Shown: positions 26,462 through 34,870, counted from the first letter of the stretch. The stretch is DNA of 64,000 bases from an uncultured Muribaculaceae bacterium (GCA_910587185.1 CAJULY010000013.1:1-64000); one strand, 5' to 3'. Numbers and translations: made by a program. The notes: generated by a model not told the origin, from the sequence alone.

Positions 26462-26493
26462 CAAAGTTACGCATTTATTCCCTGATTTCCAAA
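26462..26493 (-). promoter_or_regulatory. Strong promoter of the rpsF operon
   Basis: Minus-strand TTTG (-33) at 26490-26493, 20-nt spacer, TAACTTTG (-7) at 26462-26469: a full Bacteroidales consensus promoter. Predicted start near 26456. Confidence 0.75.
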
Positions 26494-26537
26494 TAAATTC
26501 ACTTATTCGTTGATGACCGTCTGTGGTCTCTGCGGCT

Positions 26538-26705
26538 TCAGTTGAGGACAATCCCCGGAAAAGACGAACGTTCCAACGGTGCGCGATAGGCCCGGGCGAA
26601 TTGACGGATGTATTCGATGGTCTCCATAGGAGGCAGTTCGGGTTGCTGCGATTTCTGTCGCGGTTCAGGCGTTTGTTTCGGTTTCAGTGGGGTCGGTCTT
26701 CGCAT
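26538..26705 (-). CDS. Small proline-rich hypothetical protein
   Basis: 55 aa from the ATG at 26705, which follows an AAAGGA sequence at good spacing; the longer frame to 26813 needs a TTG start. Proline/lysine/glutamine-rich N-terminal half (MRRPTPLKPKQTPEPRQ) and a helical C-terminal half (METIEYIRQFARAYRA). No known domain. Divergent from the ECF sigma gene at 27030. The coding call is tentative. Confidence 0.4.
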   Translation of the reverse strand: MRRPTPLKPKQTPEPRQKSQQPELPPMETIEYIRQFARAYRAPLERSSFPGIVLN

Positions 26706-26891
26706 TGAGCGTCCTTTGATGATTCTTTTCTTATAACGTCTGAAGCCATCGATTAGTGTATGGCTCGCGCAGAAAATGTTGAATATTGAGCGAAATCCTT
26801 TTTTTCGGCGCAACTACTGATTGCAATCGAAATTATTGTGCTTCCTATTGTTAATTTAATGTTAAATAGTGGACGGCGCAAAGAATTTGGG

Positions 26892-26922
26892 TTGTCATTT
26901 GTCAGGATCTTTTCTATATTTG
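26892..26922 (+). promoter_or_regulatory. Promoter of ECF sigma gene
   Basis: TTG at 26892-26894, 20-nt spacer, TATATTTG at 26915-26922. The last two bases of the -7 box are also the first bases of a long palindrome (26921-26951), so a factor bound there would block initiation. Confidence 0.6.
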
Positions 26923-26951
26923 CATCTGCAATCTCCCTGATTGCAGATGCA
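26921..26951. repeat. 13-bp perfect palindrome at the sigma gene start site
   Basis: TGCATCTGCAATC and its exact complement GATTGCAGATGCA around a 5-nt TCCCT loop. It spans the predicted transcription start. It may be an operator dimer site or, in RNA, a 5'-terminal hairpin that stabilises the message; no T run follows, so it is not a terminator. Confidence 0.7.
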
Positions 26952-27029
26952 TAATAAATTGATCCGTTATCTAAAATCCCCGTTGCCTATAGATTCTACT
27001 GCTACTCCAAATCAAAAACAGTCACAGTA

Positions 27030-27620
27030 ATGCTAAATTATTCAAGGCTTGCCGACGAACAGTTGGTGGCCGCTTATGCAAAGGGCGATAATCAGTCCTT
27101 CGATATTTTGCTCAGACGCCATCAGGAGAGGGTGTTCAATTACGTCTTGTCAATTGTCAGGGATCCCGACACGGCAAACGATATCTTTCAGGAAACCTTC
27201 ATAAAGGCCATTACGACCATCAAACAGGGCCGTTATATGGAAACCGGAAAGTTTGCTGCATGGATAACCCGCATCGCCCATAATTTGATAATCGATTATT
27301 ATCGTCAGGAACGCAGCGGGAATATGACTTCAGCCGATGATGAAACGGCCAACGTATTGAACCGGAAGGAATTTTCCGATGAGAACATCGAGGATATTCT
27401 TGTAGATGAGCAGATCAGGGCCGATGTACGCAGGATTGTGGCCATTCTGCCTGATAACCAGCGCGAGGTTCTGGAAATGCGTTATTACCGCGATATGTCG
27501 TTCAAGGAGATAGCAGAAGCGACCCAGGTCAGTATAAACACCGCTCTGGGACGCATGCGCTATGCCATTCTCAATCTGCGTCGTATAGTAAAGGAAAACA
27601 ATATATCCCTTACTTCATAG
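27030..27620 (+). CDS. ECF-type RNA polymerase sigma factor
   Basis: 196 aa. Region 2 about 25-95 (DPDTANDIFQETFIKA and FAAWITRIAHNLIIDYYR) and region 4 about 125-185 (LPDNQREVLEMRYYRDMSFKEIAEATQVSINTALGRMRYAILNLRRI, a typical HTH). Region 3 is absent, as in ECF sigmas. No anti-sigma gene follows in the same direction, so control may be at the palindromic promoter. Its stop overlaps the end of the convergent 27610 gene by 11 nt. Confidence 0.92.
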   Translation: MLNYSRLADEQLVAAYAKGDNQSFDILLRRHQERVFNYVLSIVRDPDTANDIFQETFIKAITTIKQGRYMETGKFAAWITRIAHNLIIDYYRQERSGNMTSADDETANVLNRKEFSDENIEDILVDEQIRADVRRIVAILPDNQREVLEMRYYRDMSFKEIAEATQVSINTALGRMRYAILNLRRIVKENNISLTS

Positions 27621-27954
27621 GAAGCTCTTCTTCAGACCGGAACCAGGGTGAGAGGCATAGAAAGACTATAGCGCAGAAGGCGCACATATAGGTTGCTATG
27701 ACTGCGATATCGCCGATCCGCACTATACCTTCACGAAAAATATCTACAGTATATGATATGCCTAAGGCGGCAGTGATGATTCCTGCAACGCCATAGAGGG
27801 CATATTCAGCCCATGCAAGATTGCGGGCGCGTTTGCGCGGCAGCCGGTTCATCACTTTTTTTGTGAACCAGGGTGAAGGGGGCGCGTCAAATCGGCTCGC
27901 TTTGAACAGTTCGCGCAGCCGGCTGTCCTGGTTGTTGTCTGCTTTATTTCTCAT
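27610..27954 (-). CDS. Two-TM membrane protein, candidate anti-sigma factor
   Basis: 114 aa from ATG 27954 (MRNKADNNQD); the frame extends 7 residues upstream to 27975. N-terminal half is soluble with RLRELFKASRFDAPPSPWFTKKVMNRLP, followed by two membrane helices near 55-75 and 80-105. Its start overlaps the 3' end of the ECF sigma gene by 11 nt, the classic sigma/anti-sigma arrangement; the short N-terminus with a PPSPWFTKKVM motif recurs in Bacteroidales anti-sigma-like proteins as I understand the family. Function inferred from position. Confidence 0.7.
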   Translation of the reverse strand: MRNKADNNQDSRLRELFKASRFDAPPSPWFTKKVMNRLPRKRARNLAWAEYALYGVAGIITAALGISYTVDIFREGIVRIGDIAVIATYMCAFCAIVFLCLSPWFRSEEELPMK

Positions 27955-28498
27955 AGGATTCAAGTTCTTTTGCAAGTTTGTTTTTTGCTCTCGAGAGATA
28001 GCTTTTTACTGTTCCGGAAGGGAGAGCGGTGATTTTGCATATCTCTTTTATGGGAAGATCATCGAAATAGAAAAGGGTGATTAATGTCCGTTCTGTATCC
28101 GACAGAGCCGCCAGCGCCTGCTGGATGTCATGGCGCAGTTCTGTGTGCAGACTCTCTTTTTCGCTTGAGTTTTCACGCTGACCTATGCCGTTGTCGAATC
28201 CATCCGGCAATCTCTCTTCGCGGTTGCGGCGCATATAGCTCACGAATTCATTGTATGCGATCGTGAAGAGCCATGTCCGGAAGCGGGAAAGCGCGTGGAA
28301 AAGATGGAGGCCGGAATAAGCCTTCAGGAACGTTTCCTGTGCGAGGTCATCGGCCAGCGCTGCATCGCCGAGTGTCAGTCGGAACAGGAAATTCCTGACA
28401 GCGGGGCCATGTTCGTTGACAAGCTTTTCAAATGCGCGGTCATCGCCGGCCACGCATTTGGCAATGAGCGATATTTCTTCAATTTTGCTCAGCATCAC
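27944..28498 (-). CDS. ECF-type RNA polymerase sigma factor
   Basis: 184 aa. Region 2 about 20-90 (DLAQETFLKAYSG, FRTWLFTIAYNEFVSYMRR) and region 4 about 120-180 (LSDTERTLITLFYFDDLPIKEICKITALPSGTVKSYLSRAKNKL). Middle gene of a three-gene minus-strand unit, overlapping both neighbours (20 nt with the DUF6249-like gene, 11 nt with the two-TM gene), so its level is set by translational coupling. Confidence 0.92.
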   Translation of the reverse strand: MMLSKIEEISLIAKCVAGDDRAFEKLVNEHGPAVRNFLFRLTLGDAALADDLAQETFLKAYSGLHLFHALSRFRTWLFTIAYNEFVSYMRRNREERLPDGFDNGIGQRENSSEKESLHTELRHDIQQALAALSDTERTLITLFYFDDLPIKEICKITALPSGTVKSYLSRAKNKLAKELESYEK

Positions 28499-29132
28499 TG
28501 TTCGGTTCCGATATGTCTTTTTTCTCCCAGTCCCTGCGAGTCACGAAATAGACGGCCAGACGCGATAGCCCTATGAATGATAGTATAAGTCCGAGAGGAA
28601 GCCATATTGTGCCAAGTCCGAATATGTAGAGCAGCGTGATGCCTAATCCCCAGCCGATCCAGACGATGCCTGACTGCAGTCTGTAAAGGGGAGCGTCACT
28701 TTTGTAAAAGCCCGGAGGAAGAGGATAGTGTGCTTCAACCGCACGGCGTATGACGTCGTTCTTGTCGCGCGCTTTCTGTCGGCTTGACTGACAGATGAAG
28801 AAAACTATCAACACAAGTGTGGCCGCCGGGATAGCCGTCCCGAAGATAATGGCGATTATCGGAATGAGCAATGCTGCGCTGAACAGAGCGCTGTCATCAT
28901 TATCATCATCGGTATCCTTGTCTGCCGGGGCCTCATATATGACCTTTTCCCCGAGGCTGTCGGTGTTCAGGGAGCCGATTGTGGATTGCAGGCTGTCAAC
29001 CGAACGGTCCGTCTGTTCTTTAATCTCTCGGGCGACTTCGAGAGCTTTCCCGTGACGGGCCATGGCGCCCGGTGTGCAGAAGAATAATGTAAGTACCGAA
29101 ATAAGAGTGAAAATTTTTAATCGAAGTTTCAT
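28479..29132 (-). CDS. DUF6249-like membrane protein
   Basis: About 217 aa from ATG 29132 (MKLRLKIFTLIS), chosen because a TATTTTTG -7 box at 29198-29205 predicts transcription from about 29192, excluding the longer frame start at 29231. Signal peptide to about residue 27, a periplasmic segment with an acidic DKDTDDDNDDS stretch, then three or four membrane helices (about 80-110 and 155-200) and a short cytoplasmic tail. Heads the sigma operon, so it may sense an envelope signal; inferred. Confidence 0.75.
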   Translation of the reverse strand: MKLRLKIFTLISVLTLFFCTPGAMARHGKALEVAREIKEQTDRSVDSLQSTIGSLNTDSLGEKVIYEAPADKDTDDDNDDSALFSAALLIPIIAIIFGTAIPAATLVLIVFFICQSSRQKARDKNDVIRRAVEAHYPLPPGFYKSDAPLYRLQSGIVWIGWGLGITLLYIFGLGTIWLPLGLILSFIGLSRLAVYFVTRRDWEKKDISEPNSDAEQN

Positions 29133-29197
29133 ATCTTTGGCTTTATTGGTTTCTGTTCTTTTGACGTTGTGGAGGGGGTGAAAAGTTGCAGCAATGA

Positions 29198-29228
29198 CAA
29201 AAATAATAATTTGAAATGTGGCGTGCAA
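29198..29228 (-). promoter_or_regulatory. Promoter of DUF6249-sigma operon
   Basis: Minus-strand TTG complement at 29226-29228, 20-nt spacer, TATTTTTG at 29198-29205. Confidence 0.6.
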
Positions 29229-29260
29229 CATGAATCAGCGCTTACTCCTTAACTGTGATG

Positions 29261-29291
29261 TTGCTTATGGCGCGAAAAATTAGTAACTTTG
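29261..29291 (+). promoter_or_regulatory. Promoter of polyprenyl synthase operon
   Basis: TTG at 29261-29263, about 20-nt spacer, TAACTTTG at 29284-29291; start near 29297. This puts element E2 inside the 5' leader. Confidence 0.65.
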
Positions 29292-29306
29292 TCCCCGTTC
29301 ATAATA

Positions 29307-29475
29307 AGAGCTTGTTAATTTGACTAATTTAAAAAGAAATGCTCCCGACGGCCACTCCCCGGAATCTTCCCGTCTGCTCTGCGGTCATCATGGCCCCCGT
29401 AATTTCCTTATCGCAGACAGAAATCTCCTCGACGACTGTCAGCCCTGTCAATAACATTTATTATTAAACAAGATC
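29307..29475 (+). repeat. Structured repeat element E2 in 5' leader
   Basis: About 169 bp with imperfect terminal inverted repeats (AGAGCTTGTTAAT at the left, ATTAAACAAGATCT at the right). Positions 29371-29475 are about 80 percent similar to the reverse complement of 23321-23427 in element E1, including the GTCTGC (29372-29377)/GCAGAC (29413-29418) stem. It occupies most of the leader between promoter and polyprenyl synthase start, ending 14 nt before the ATG. Confidence 0.65.
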
Positions 29476-29489
29476 TAACTGTATAATAT

Positions 29490-30455
29490 ATGCATACTCT
29501 CAGTGAATATCTCTCCATTGTCGAGCAGGCGCTGAAGGATCTGGACTATCCCTCGGAACCTTCGGGTCTCTATGAACCTATCAGATATATTCTTGATGGA
29601 GGCGGAAAGCGCCTGCGTCCTGTCCTTGTTCTTGCTTCATGTGAGGCTTTCGGGGCTCCTGTGGAAACTTCCGTCAATCAGGCGGTAGCCATTGAAATGT
29701 TCCATAACTTCACGTTGCTTCACGATGATGTGATGGACCGCGCAGACATGCGTCGCGGACGTCCGACGGTTCATAAAAAATGGGATGAGCGGACGGCAAT
29801 CCTTTCGGGAGACGCCATGCTGACCCTTTCGGGTATGATTTCCGGCATAGGATGCAGTGATTCACAGCTTCGCAATGTCACGGCCCTTATGCAGCGCACG
29901 GCCATGCAGATATATGAAGGCCAGCAATATGACATGGATTTTGAGACTGACAGGGATGTCAGTGTCGATGATTACCTGAATATGATTCGCTTGAAGACAG
30001 CCGTCCTTCTCGGGTGTGCGTGCGCTCTCGGAGCTGTCATGGCAGGTGCCGATAAGAAGTCAGTCGAAGCTATGTACAGCTATGGCGAACGTCTCGGACT
30101 TGCCTTTCAATTGAGAGATGATCTCCTTGACACCTATGGCGATCCTATTGTTTTCGGTAAGGAAATAGGCGGAGATATCCTTAATGATAAGAAGACATGG
30201 TTATTGATAAATGCCATGGCCGAGGACAAATCGGGCGTTCTTGCCGAAGAGATAGTCCGTCCGTCAGAGCCGGCGGTTAAAATAGAAAGAGTCAGGGAAG
30301 TATATGACCTGCTCGGGCTGCCGCAGAGATGTCAGTCTCTGATAGATACATACGTGGATGCTGCTGTCGCTCTTCTTGACGGTGTCAGGATAACTCCTGC
30401 GGCGCGGAACTTCTTTGTGAGGCTTGCCGAACAGTCCCGCTCCAGAAATTATTGA
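29490..30455 (+). CDS. Trans-isoprenyl diphosphate synthase
   Basis: 321 aa. First aspartate-rich motif D79-D80-x2-D83 in LLHDDVMDRADMRRGRPTVH, second D210-D211-x2-D214 in FQLRDDLLDTYGD; also GGGKRLRPVL near 38-47. Condenses isopentenyl diphosphate onto an allylic primer; chain length (quinone side chain versus farnesyl) is not certain, though small residues upstream of the first motif (FHNFTLLHDD) favour a longer product such as menaquinone side chains. Transcribed with the TatD gene, whose start lies 8 nt downstream. Confidence 0.9.
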   Translation: MHTLSEYLSIVEQALKDLDYPSEPSGLYEPIRYILDGGGKRLRPVLVLASCEAFGAPVETSVNQAVAIEMFHNFTLLHDDVMDRADMRRGRPTVHKKWDERTAILSGDAMLTLSGMISGIGCSDSQLRNVTALMQRTAMQIYEGQQYDMDFETDRDVSVDDYLNMIRLKTAVLLGCACALGAVMAGADKKSVEAMYSYGERLGLAFQLRDDLLDTYGDPIVFGKEIGGDILNDKKTWLLINAMAEDKSGVLAEEIVRPSEPAVKIERVREVYDLLGLPQRCQSLIDTYVDAAVALLDGVRITPAARNFFVRLAEQSRSRNY

Positions 30456-30463
30456 ACGACATC

Positions 30464-31267
30464 ATGCTGATCGATACCCACACCCATCTCTATCTTCCGG
30501 ATTTTGTTTCAGAGGATTGCCCCGACGGGTCTGAAAAAGCCGTTGATCGCGCTAAGGCAACCGGGGTAGGACATCTGATCTTACCGAATGTGGATTTTAC
30601 CACGGTTGAACCTATGCGCAGACTGCATGATTTACGTCCGGAGATGACATCCGTCGCCATGGGTTTTCACCCCACGGAAGTAGGACCGTCGTGGCGCGAG
30701 GATCTTGCTCATATCATGGAACTGATTGCCGACGGGAGTGGTTTTGTCGCAGTAGGGGAGATCGGAATGGATCTGTACTGGGACAGAACTTACGAAGAAC
30801 AGCAGATGCAGATGTTCGAAGCGCAGGTGCGACGGGCTTTCGAATTGAGACTGCCGGTGATTATCCATTGTCGAGAGGCTCTTCCACAGACACTCGAGGT
30901 CCTTCAGGGAGTAATGCGGGATTGTCCTTCGGATCTTATGCCCGGAGTAATGCATAGTTTTGGCGGTACGGAGGAAGATATAGAAGCTGTGCGCAGAGTC
31001 GGAGACTTTTATTTCGGAATCAACGGAATCGTGACATTCAAAAATTCCCGTCTGCGTGACGTCTTACCGTCGATAGGCCTTGACCGAATTCTGCTCGAGA
31101 CAGATTCCCCTTATCTTGCGCCTGTGCCTCATCGCGGCAAACGCAACGAGAGTTCCTTCTTGCCTCATGTAGCTTCTTATGTCGGCGATGCTCTTGGCGT
31201 GAAGACGGAATCTGTTGCCGAAGCGACAACAAAGAATGCCTGCGATCTTTTTTCATTGAAGATCTGA
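30464..31267 (+). CDS. TatD family metal-dependent DNase
   Basis: 267 aa from ATG 30464; a TTG start at 30452 would overlap the previous stop and is less likely. TIM-barrel metal ligands: DTHTHLY at the N-terminus, GEIGMDLYW with E and D, PVIIHCREA, GVMHSF, and ETDSPYLAP near the C-terminus. Cytosolic 3'-5' exonuclease family acting on DNA repair or turnover. Its TGA directly abuts the stop of the convergent 31268 gene, sharing a TGATCA. Confidence 0.92.
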   Translation: MLIDTHTHLYLPDFVSEDCPDGSEKAVDRAKATGVGHLILPNVDFTTVEPMRRLHDLRPEMTSVAMGFHPTEVGPSWREDLAHIMELIADGSGFVAVGEIGMDLYWDRTYEEQQMQMFEAQVRRAFELRLPVIIHCREALPQTLEVLQGVMRDCPSDLMPGVMHSFGGTEEDIEAVRRVGDFYFGINGIVTFKNSRLRDVLPSIGLDRILLETDSPYLAPVPHRGKRNESSFLPHVASYVGDALGVKTESVAEATTKNACDLFSLKI

Positions 31268-32275
31268 TCACATTTTCCCGATAAAAAATTCTTTATCAGG
31301 TGCGTCGGAAGCCGCGATCTTCTCTTTCAGTCGTGACCGGCGGTTATAGAAATTCTTTATTTTGATATCGCATAAAATGCTGACTGCTCTCGGAGAGAAA
31401 CCGGCATAGAGATAGGTCATAAAGGTGAGATCGTTGCGTGTCAGTGACGGCAATTGTTTTCTCAGCCTGGAAATGATATTGTCGAGATAACGGTTAACGA
31501 TGTTCTCCAACGCATTGACCGCTTCCGGACTTTTCATTTCGAGTATATGGTTCTCGATTCTGTTGTAAAGTGACAGGCGCAGTTTTTCCGAAGCGCTCCG
31601 TTCAAAATATTCGTTGCACAGCATGTTGAGGGTTGACATGCGTTCGCCGTAAAGGTCGTTGACTTTCGTCTGCAATTCACATGCGTGGCGCCGGTACTCG
31701 TCTGACAACGCCGCCATCTCTTTCATCTGGTCCTCACGTTTCCTGAGACGTCTGCTATAGATGAATATGACAATCAGCCCTATGACAGAAACACAGATAA
31801 TGGAGGCGACAGTCCATTTTTTTATTCTGGATTTCTCGGATTCTGTCTCGTTCAGCAATATAGCTTCACGCGATGTGAAAATTTCAAATCTTCCGAGATC
31901 TGTCTCTACGACAAGCCTGTCAGTTGTGTCATAGTATGAAAGTGGCGGAAACTCGGCCGTGGCCTTCCATTCCGTCGTGTGACCTGCAGACTCAGCCTCA
32001 TCTACCTTAAATACAAAAGGCTCTATGGTAGATAGAACCGAATCACCAGTCATGAATTCGACTTTATACAACTCAAATGGTAAGTTTACGCTTCTGATGG
32101 TGAAATCCACAGTTGTCCGGTCATGGGCCATTGCCAGTCCGTCGAAAATGAAAAACAGTTCCTGCTCCGAAGCAACCGCAGTGTCGGCCGAGATCTTTAC
32201 GACTCGGTTGTCACCCCGTGCGTCGAAGCAAGAGCATAAACAGATCAGGATTATAGAAAGTTGAATGATTTTCAT
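31268..32275 (-). CDS. Membrane-anchored HTH regulator
   Basis: 335 aa. Lipoprotein-like signal (IILICLCSCFD), a beta-rich extracytoplasmic domain about 20-150, one membrane helix near 155-175 (WTVASIICVSVIGLIVIFIYS), a basic stop-transfer RRLRKRE, a coiled coil about 178-270, and a C-terminal LuxR-like helix-turn-helix about 278-325 (SLTRNDLTFMTYLYAGFSPRAVSILCDIKIKNFYNRRSRLKEKI). It looks like a one-piece sensor-regulator that binds DNA from the membrane. Signal and targets unknown; the small secreted protein upstream (32315) may be co-transcribed. Confidence 0.75.
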   Translation of the reverse strand: MKIIQLSIILICLCSCFDARGDNRVVKISADTAVASEQELFFIFDGLAMAHDRTTVDFTIRSVNLPFELYKVEFMTGDSVLSTIEPFVFKVDEAESAGHTTEWKATAEFPPLSYYDTTDRLVVETDLGRFEIFTSREAILLNETESEKSRIKKWTVASIICVSVIGLIVIFIYSRRLRKREDQMKEMAALSDEYRRHACELQTKVNDLYGERMSTLNMLCNEYFERSASEKLRLSLYNRIENHILEMKSPEAVNALENIVNRYLDNIISRLRKQLPSLTRNDLTFMTYLYAGFSPRAVSILCDIKIKNFYNRRSRLKEKIAASDAPDKEFFIGKM

Positions 32276-32314
32276 CCCGGTTTCTTTATGGTTTTCAGAA
32301 TCCCTTGGGATGTA

Positions 32315-32701
32315 TCATTCCGTTTTGCCGTTATTATTTCGGCTTGTGGAAGATTGGTCTATTTTGATTCCGGCACTTCCTGTCGGTATCATGTATTCTT
32401 TGCCGTTTATGGCTATTTTCACATAACAGCTGTTGAAATAGGTCAGTCTTTTGAATTTTAGAGTTATTTTTGATGTGCCGTCTTTCTCACCCTGGGATTT
32501 GACGGATTTCGCCTCATAGTTTTTTCCGTCGTTGGTAAATACAGCCTTTGACATTGATTTTACGGTTTCAGGATAGCTGAGGACAATGGTCGTACTGTTA
32601 CCGAAATTGTTGAGTCTTTTGAACTTCGGTGTAGGGTCGGCTGCTGAGGCAATGAACGGAATGATGATGAGAAGGAGAAGAGTGATGATCGACTTTTTCA
32701 T
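32315..32701 (-). CDS. Small secreted hypothetical protein
   Basis: 128 aa with a clean signal peptide (MKKSIITLLLLIIIPFIASAA). Mature part about 107 aa is beta-rich with two similar KFKRL-N/T-F-N/Y segments at about 27 and 83, hinting at an internal duplication or small Ig-like fold, and a Ser/Asn/Lys tail. No known domain. 39 nt upstream of the HTH regulator and preceded by a TAATTTTG box (32745-32752). Confidence 0.7.
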   Translation of the reverse strand: MKKSIITLLLLIIIPFIASAADPTPKFKRLNNFGNSTTIVLSYPETVKSMSKAVFTNDGKNYEAKSVKSQGEKDGTSKITLKFKRLTYFNSCYVKIAINGKEYMIPTGSAGIKIDQSSTSRNNNGKTE

Positions 32702-32744
32702 TTGTCTGTAGGTTTAATGGTTGGTAAATAATTTTGTTTTGCTG

Positions 32745-32752
32745 CAAAATTA
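32745..32752 (-). promoter_or_regulatory. Promoter -7 box for 32701-31268 unit
   Basis: TAATTTTG on the minus strand, 44 nt before the ATG at 32701. Confidence 0.5.
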
Positions 32753-32879
32753 TAACGGACTTGACTTCCATCCCAAATTTTCGAGGCATTATTATGTCCT
32801 CTTTTTTGTTTGCAACTACCTGATAATCAGCATGAGGATTGGCTGCTTTTTCCTCAACGCCATCTTTGGGATAAAGAAA

Positions 32880-32914
32880 GCTCCGATGAAGCATCGAAAT
32901 GCTGCCACCGGAGC
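32880..32914 (-). terminator. Terminator of the nqr operon
   Basis: GCTCCG (32880-32885) pairs with CGGAGC (32909-32914), with an inner AGCAT/ATGCT stem; on the minus strand a TTTCTTTAT run follows. 30 nt past nqrF. Confidence 0.7.
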
Positions 32915-32943
32915 CTGATAGGGTAGGGGAGTCAAATGACAGT

Positions 32944-34242
32944 TTAGCCTCCGAAATTGTCGTAGTGGATGTTTTCCGGTTCTACGCCGAGTGAGTCGAG
33001 CATTGAGGTTACGGCTTTGCTCATGGGGCCGGGGCCGCACATATAATATTCTATATCTTCCGGATTTTCGTGGTTCTTTAGGTAAGTGTCATAGATTACC
33101 TGATGCACAAAGCCCGGAGTATATTTCACTCCGGCCTTGTCGGCTGCGGGATCGGGACGGTCAAGAGCCAGATGGAAATGGAAGTTCGGGAATTCTTTCT
33201 CCAGATTCAGGAAGTCATCGAGATAGAACACTTCGTTAAGCGCGCGTGCACCGTAGAAATAATGCATTTCGCGGTCGCGGGTGTTCAGGGTCTTGGTCAT
33301 GTGCATGATCTGGGCGCGTAGAGGGGCCATACCTGCACCGCCGCCTATCCACATCATTTCCTTCTTCGAGTCGAAAATGGGATGGAAGTCTCCGTAAGGA
33401 CCGCTCATCAACACCTTGTCGCCTGGTTTGAGGGTAAAGATGTAGCTGGATGCGATACCGGGCATAACATCCTGAAATCCAACCTCGGGTTTCGGCTTGA
33501 AAGGAGGTGTGGCGATTCTAACGGTCAACATGAAGCGGTCGCCTTCGGCAGGATAGTTGGCCATGGAATATGCACGGACAGTCGCTTCCTCATTCTTGCA
33601 TTTAAGCCCGAACAATCCGAATTTCTCCCATGCCGGCAGATATTCCGCGCCGATTGAATCCTTGTCGATATCTTTGTCATAGTCCATCGTATAGGGCGGA
33701 ATCTTTATCTGGGCGTATGAACCCGGGATAAAATCCATGTGGGCCCCTTCGGGCAGAGCTACTATGAATTCCTTTATGAAGGTAGCCACATTCTTGTTGG
33801 AGACAACTGTACATTCCCATTCCTTCACGTCGAGGACAGAAGCCGGGACGGCAAGCTTCATATCCTCCTTGACCTTGACCTGACAGGCAAGACGCCAGTT
33901 GTCTTTGATCTGTTTGCGGGTGAAATGCACGGCTTCGGTGGGAAGGATGTTGCCTCCGCCTTCAAGCACCTGCACTCGGCATTGTCCGCAGCTCCCTTTT
34001 CCTCCGCAGGCTGAAGGAAGGAAAACGTCGTTGTCGGCCATCGTGGAAAGAAGCGATTTCCCTGAATCGGCTTCTACGTTGGTGTCGCCGTTGATATTTA
34101 TCGTAACTTTTCCCGTGTGGACCAGATACTTCTTGGCAAGTAGCAGCACGGCCACGAGTAACAGGGTGATGATCAGGAATATGCCTACGCCCGACATGAT
34201 GGTCAGCGAGGCCTGAGATAAAAGTATGAGCAGAAAAGTCAT
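32944..34242 (-). CDS. nqrF: Na+-NQR subunit F (NADH dehydrogenase subunit)
   Basis: 432 aa. One N-terminal membrane anchor (about 15-36), plant-type ferredoxin domain with [2Fe-2S] ligands C79, C85, C88 and C120 (CGGKGSCGQC), FAD-binding RAYSMAN and NAD-binding GGGAGMAPLRAQ. Accepts electrons from NADH and passes them through NqrD/E, C and B to quinone while Na+ is pumped. Last gene of nqrABCDEF. Confidence 0.96.
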   Translation of the reverse strand: MTFLLILLSQASLTIMSGVGIFLIITLLLVAVLLLAKKYLVHTGKVTININGDTNVEADSGKSLLSTMADNDVFLPSACGGKGSCGQCRVQVLEGGGNILPTEAVHFTRKQIKDNWRLACQVKVKEDMKLAVPASVLDVKEWECTVVSNKNVATFIKEFIVALPEGAHMDFIPGSYAQIKIPPYTMDYDKDIDKDSIGAEYLPAWEKFGLFGLKCKNEEATVRAYSMANYPAEGDRFMLTVRIATPPFKPKPEVGFQDVMPGIASSYIFTLKPGDKVLMSGPYGDFHPIFDSKKEMMWIGGGAGMAPLRAQIMHMTKTLNTRDREMHYFYGARALNEVFYLDDFLNLEKEFPNFHFHLALDRPDPAADKAGVKYTPGFVHQVIYDTYLKNHENPEDIEYYMCGPGPMSKAVTSMLDSLGVEPENIHYDNFGG

Positions 34243-34252
34243 AATAGTAAAC

Positions 34253-34870
34253 TTATAGTTTGATTCCCAGGAAACTCATGAATGCGATGCCCATGAGGGC
34301 CGTGAGGATAAATGTGATGCCGATGCCGCGCAATGGCTTGGGGATATTGGAGTACGTGGCCAGACGTTCGCGTATGGCGGCGATGGCCGTTATTGCGAGC
34401 AGCCATCCGAGACCCCATCCGCCACCGGCGCAGACGGCGGTGAATATGCTGGAAAATTCTCTCTGCTGCATGAAAAGCGAACCGCCGAGAATAGCGCAGT
34501 TAACGGCGATGAGCGGCAGGAAAATGCCGAGCGACGCATAGAGTGCCGGAGAGAATTTCTCCACGGCCATCTCCACGAGCTGCGTCATCGACGCAATCAC
34601 GGCGATGAACATTATCAGCGAGAGGAAGCTCAGATCGACATCGGCATATTCCGGCCCGAGCCACGTCAGGGCGCCGGCGGAAAGCACGTAAGTGTTGAGC
34701 AGGTAGTTTATCGGCAGTGTCACCACAAGCATGAACGTGACGGCTATGCCGAGACCGAATGCGGTTTTTACGTTTTTCGATACTGCCAGAAACGAACACA
34801 TGCCTAAGAAATAGGCGAAAATCATGTTATCGACAAATATCGAGCGTATGAATAGATTTAGATTTTCCAT
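34253..34870 (-). CDS. nqrE: Na+-NQR subunit E
   Basis: 205 aa, six membrane segments. FAYFLGMCSFLAVSK in the first helix and CAILGG in the second half-repeat carry the cysteines that with NqrD ligate the intramembrane iron centre. Standard length for the family. Confidence 0.95.
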   Translation of the reverse strand: MENLNLFIRSIFVDNMIFAYFLGMCSFLAVSKNVKTAFGLGIAVTFMLVVTLPINYLLNTYVLSAGALTWLGPEYADVDLSFLSLIMFIAVIASMTQLVEMAVEKFSPALYASLGIFLPLIAVNCAILGGSLFMQQREFSSIFTAVCAGGGWGLGWLLAITAIAAIRERLATYSNIPKPLRGIGITFILTALMGIAFMSFLGIKL

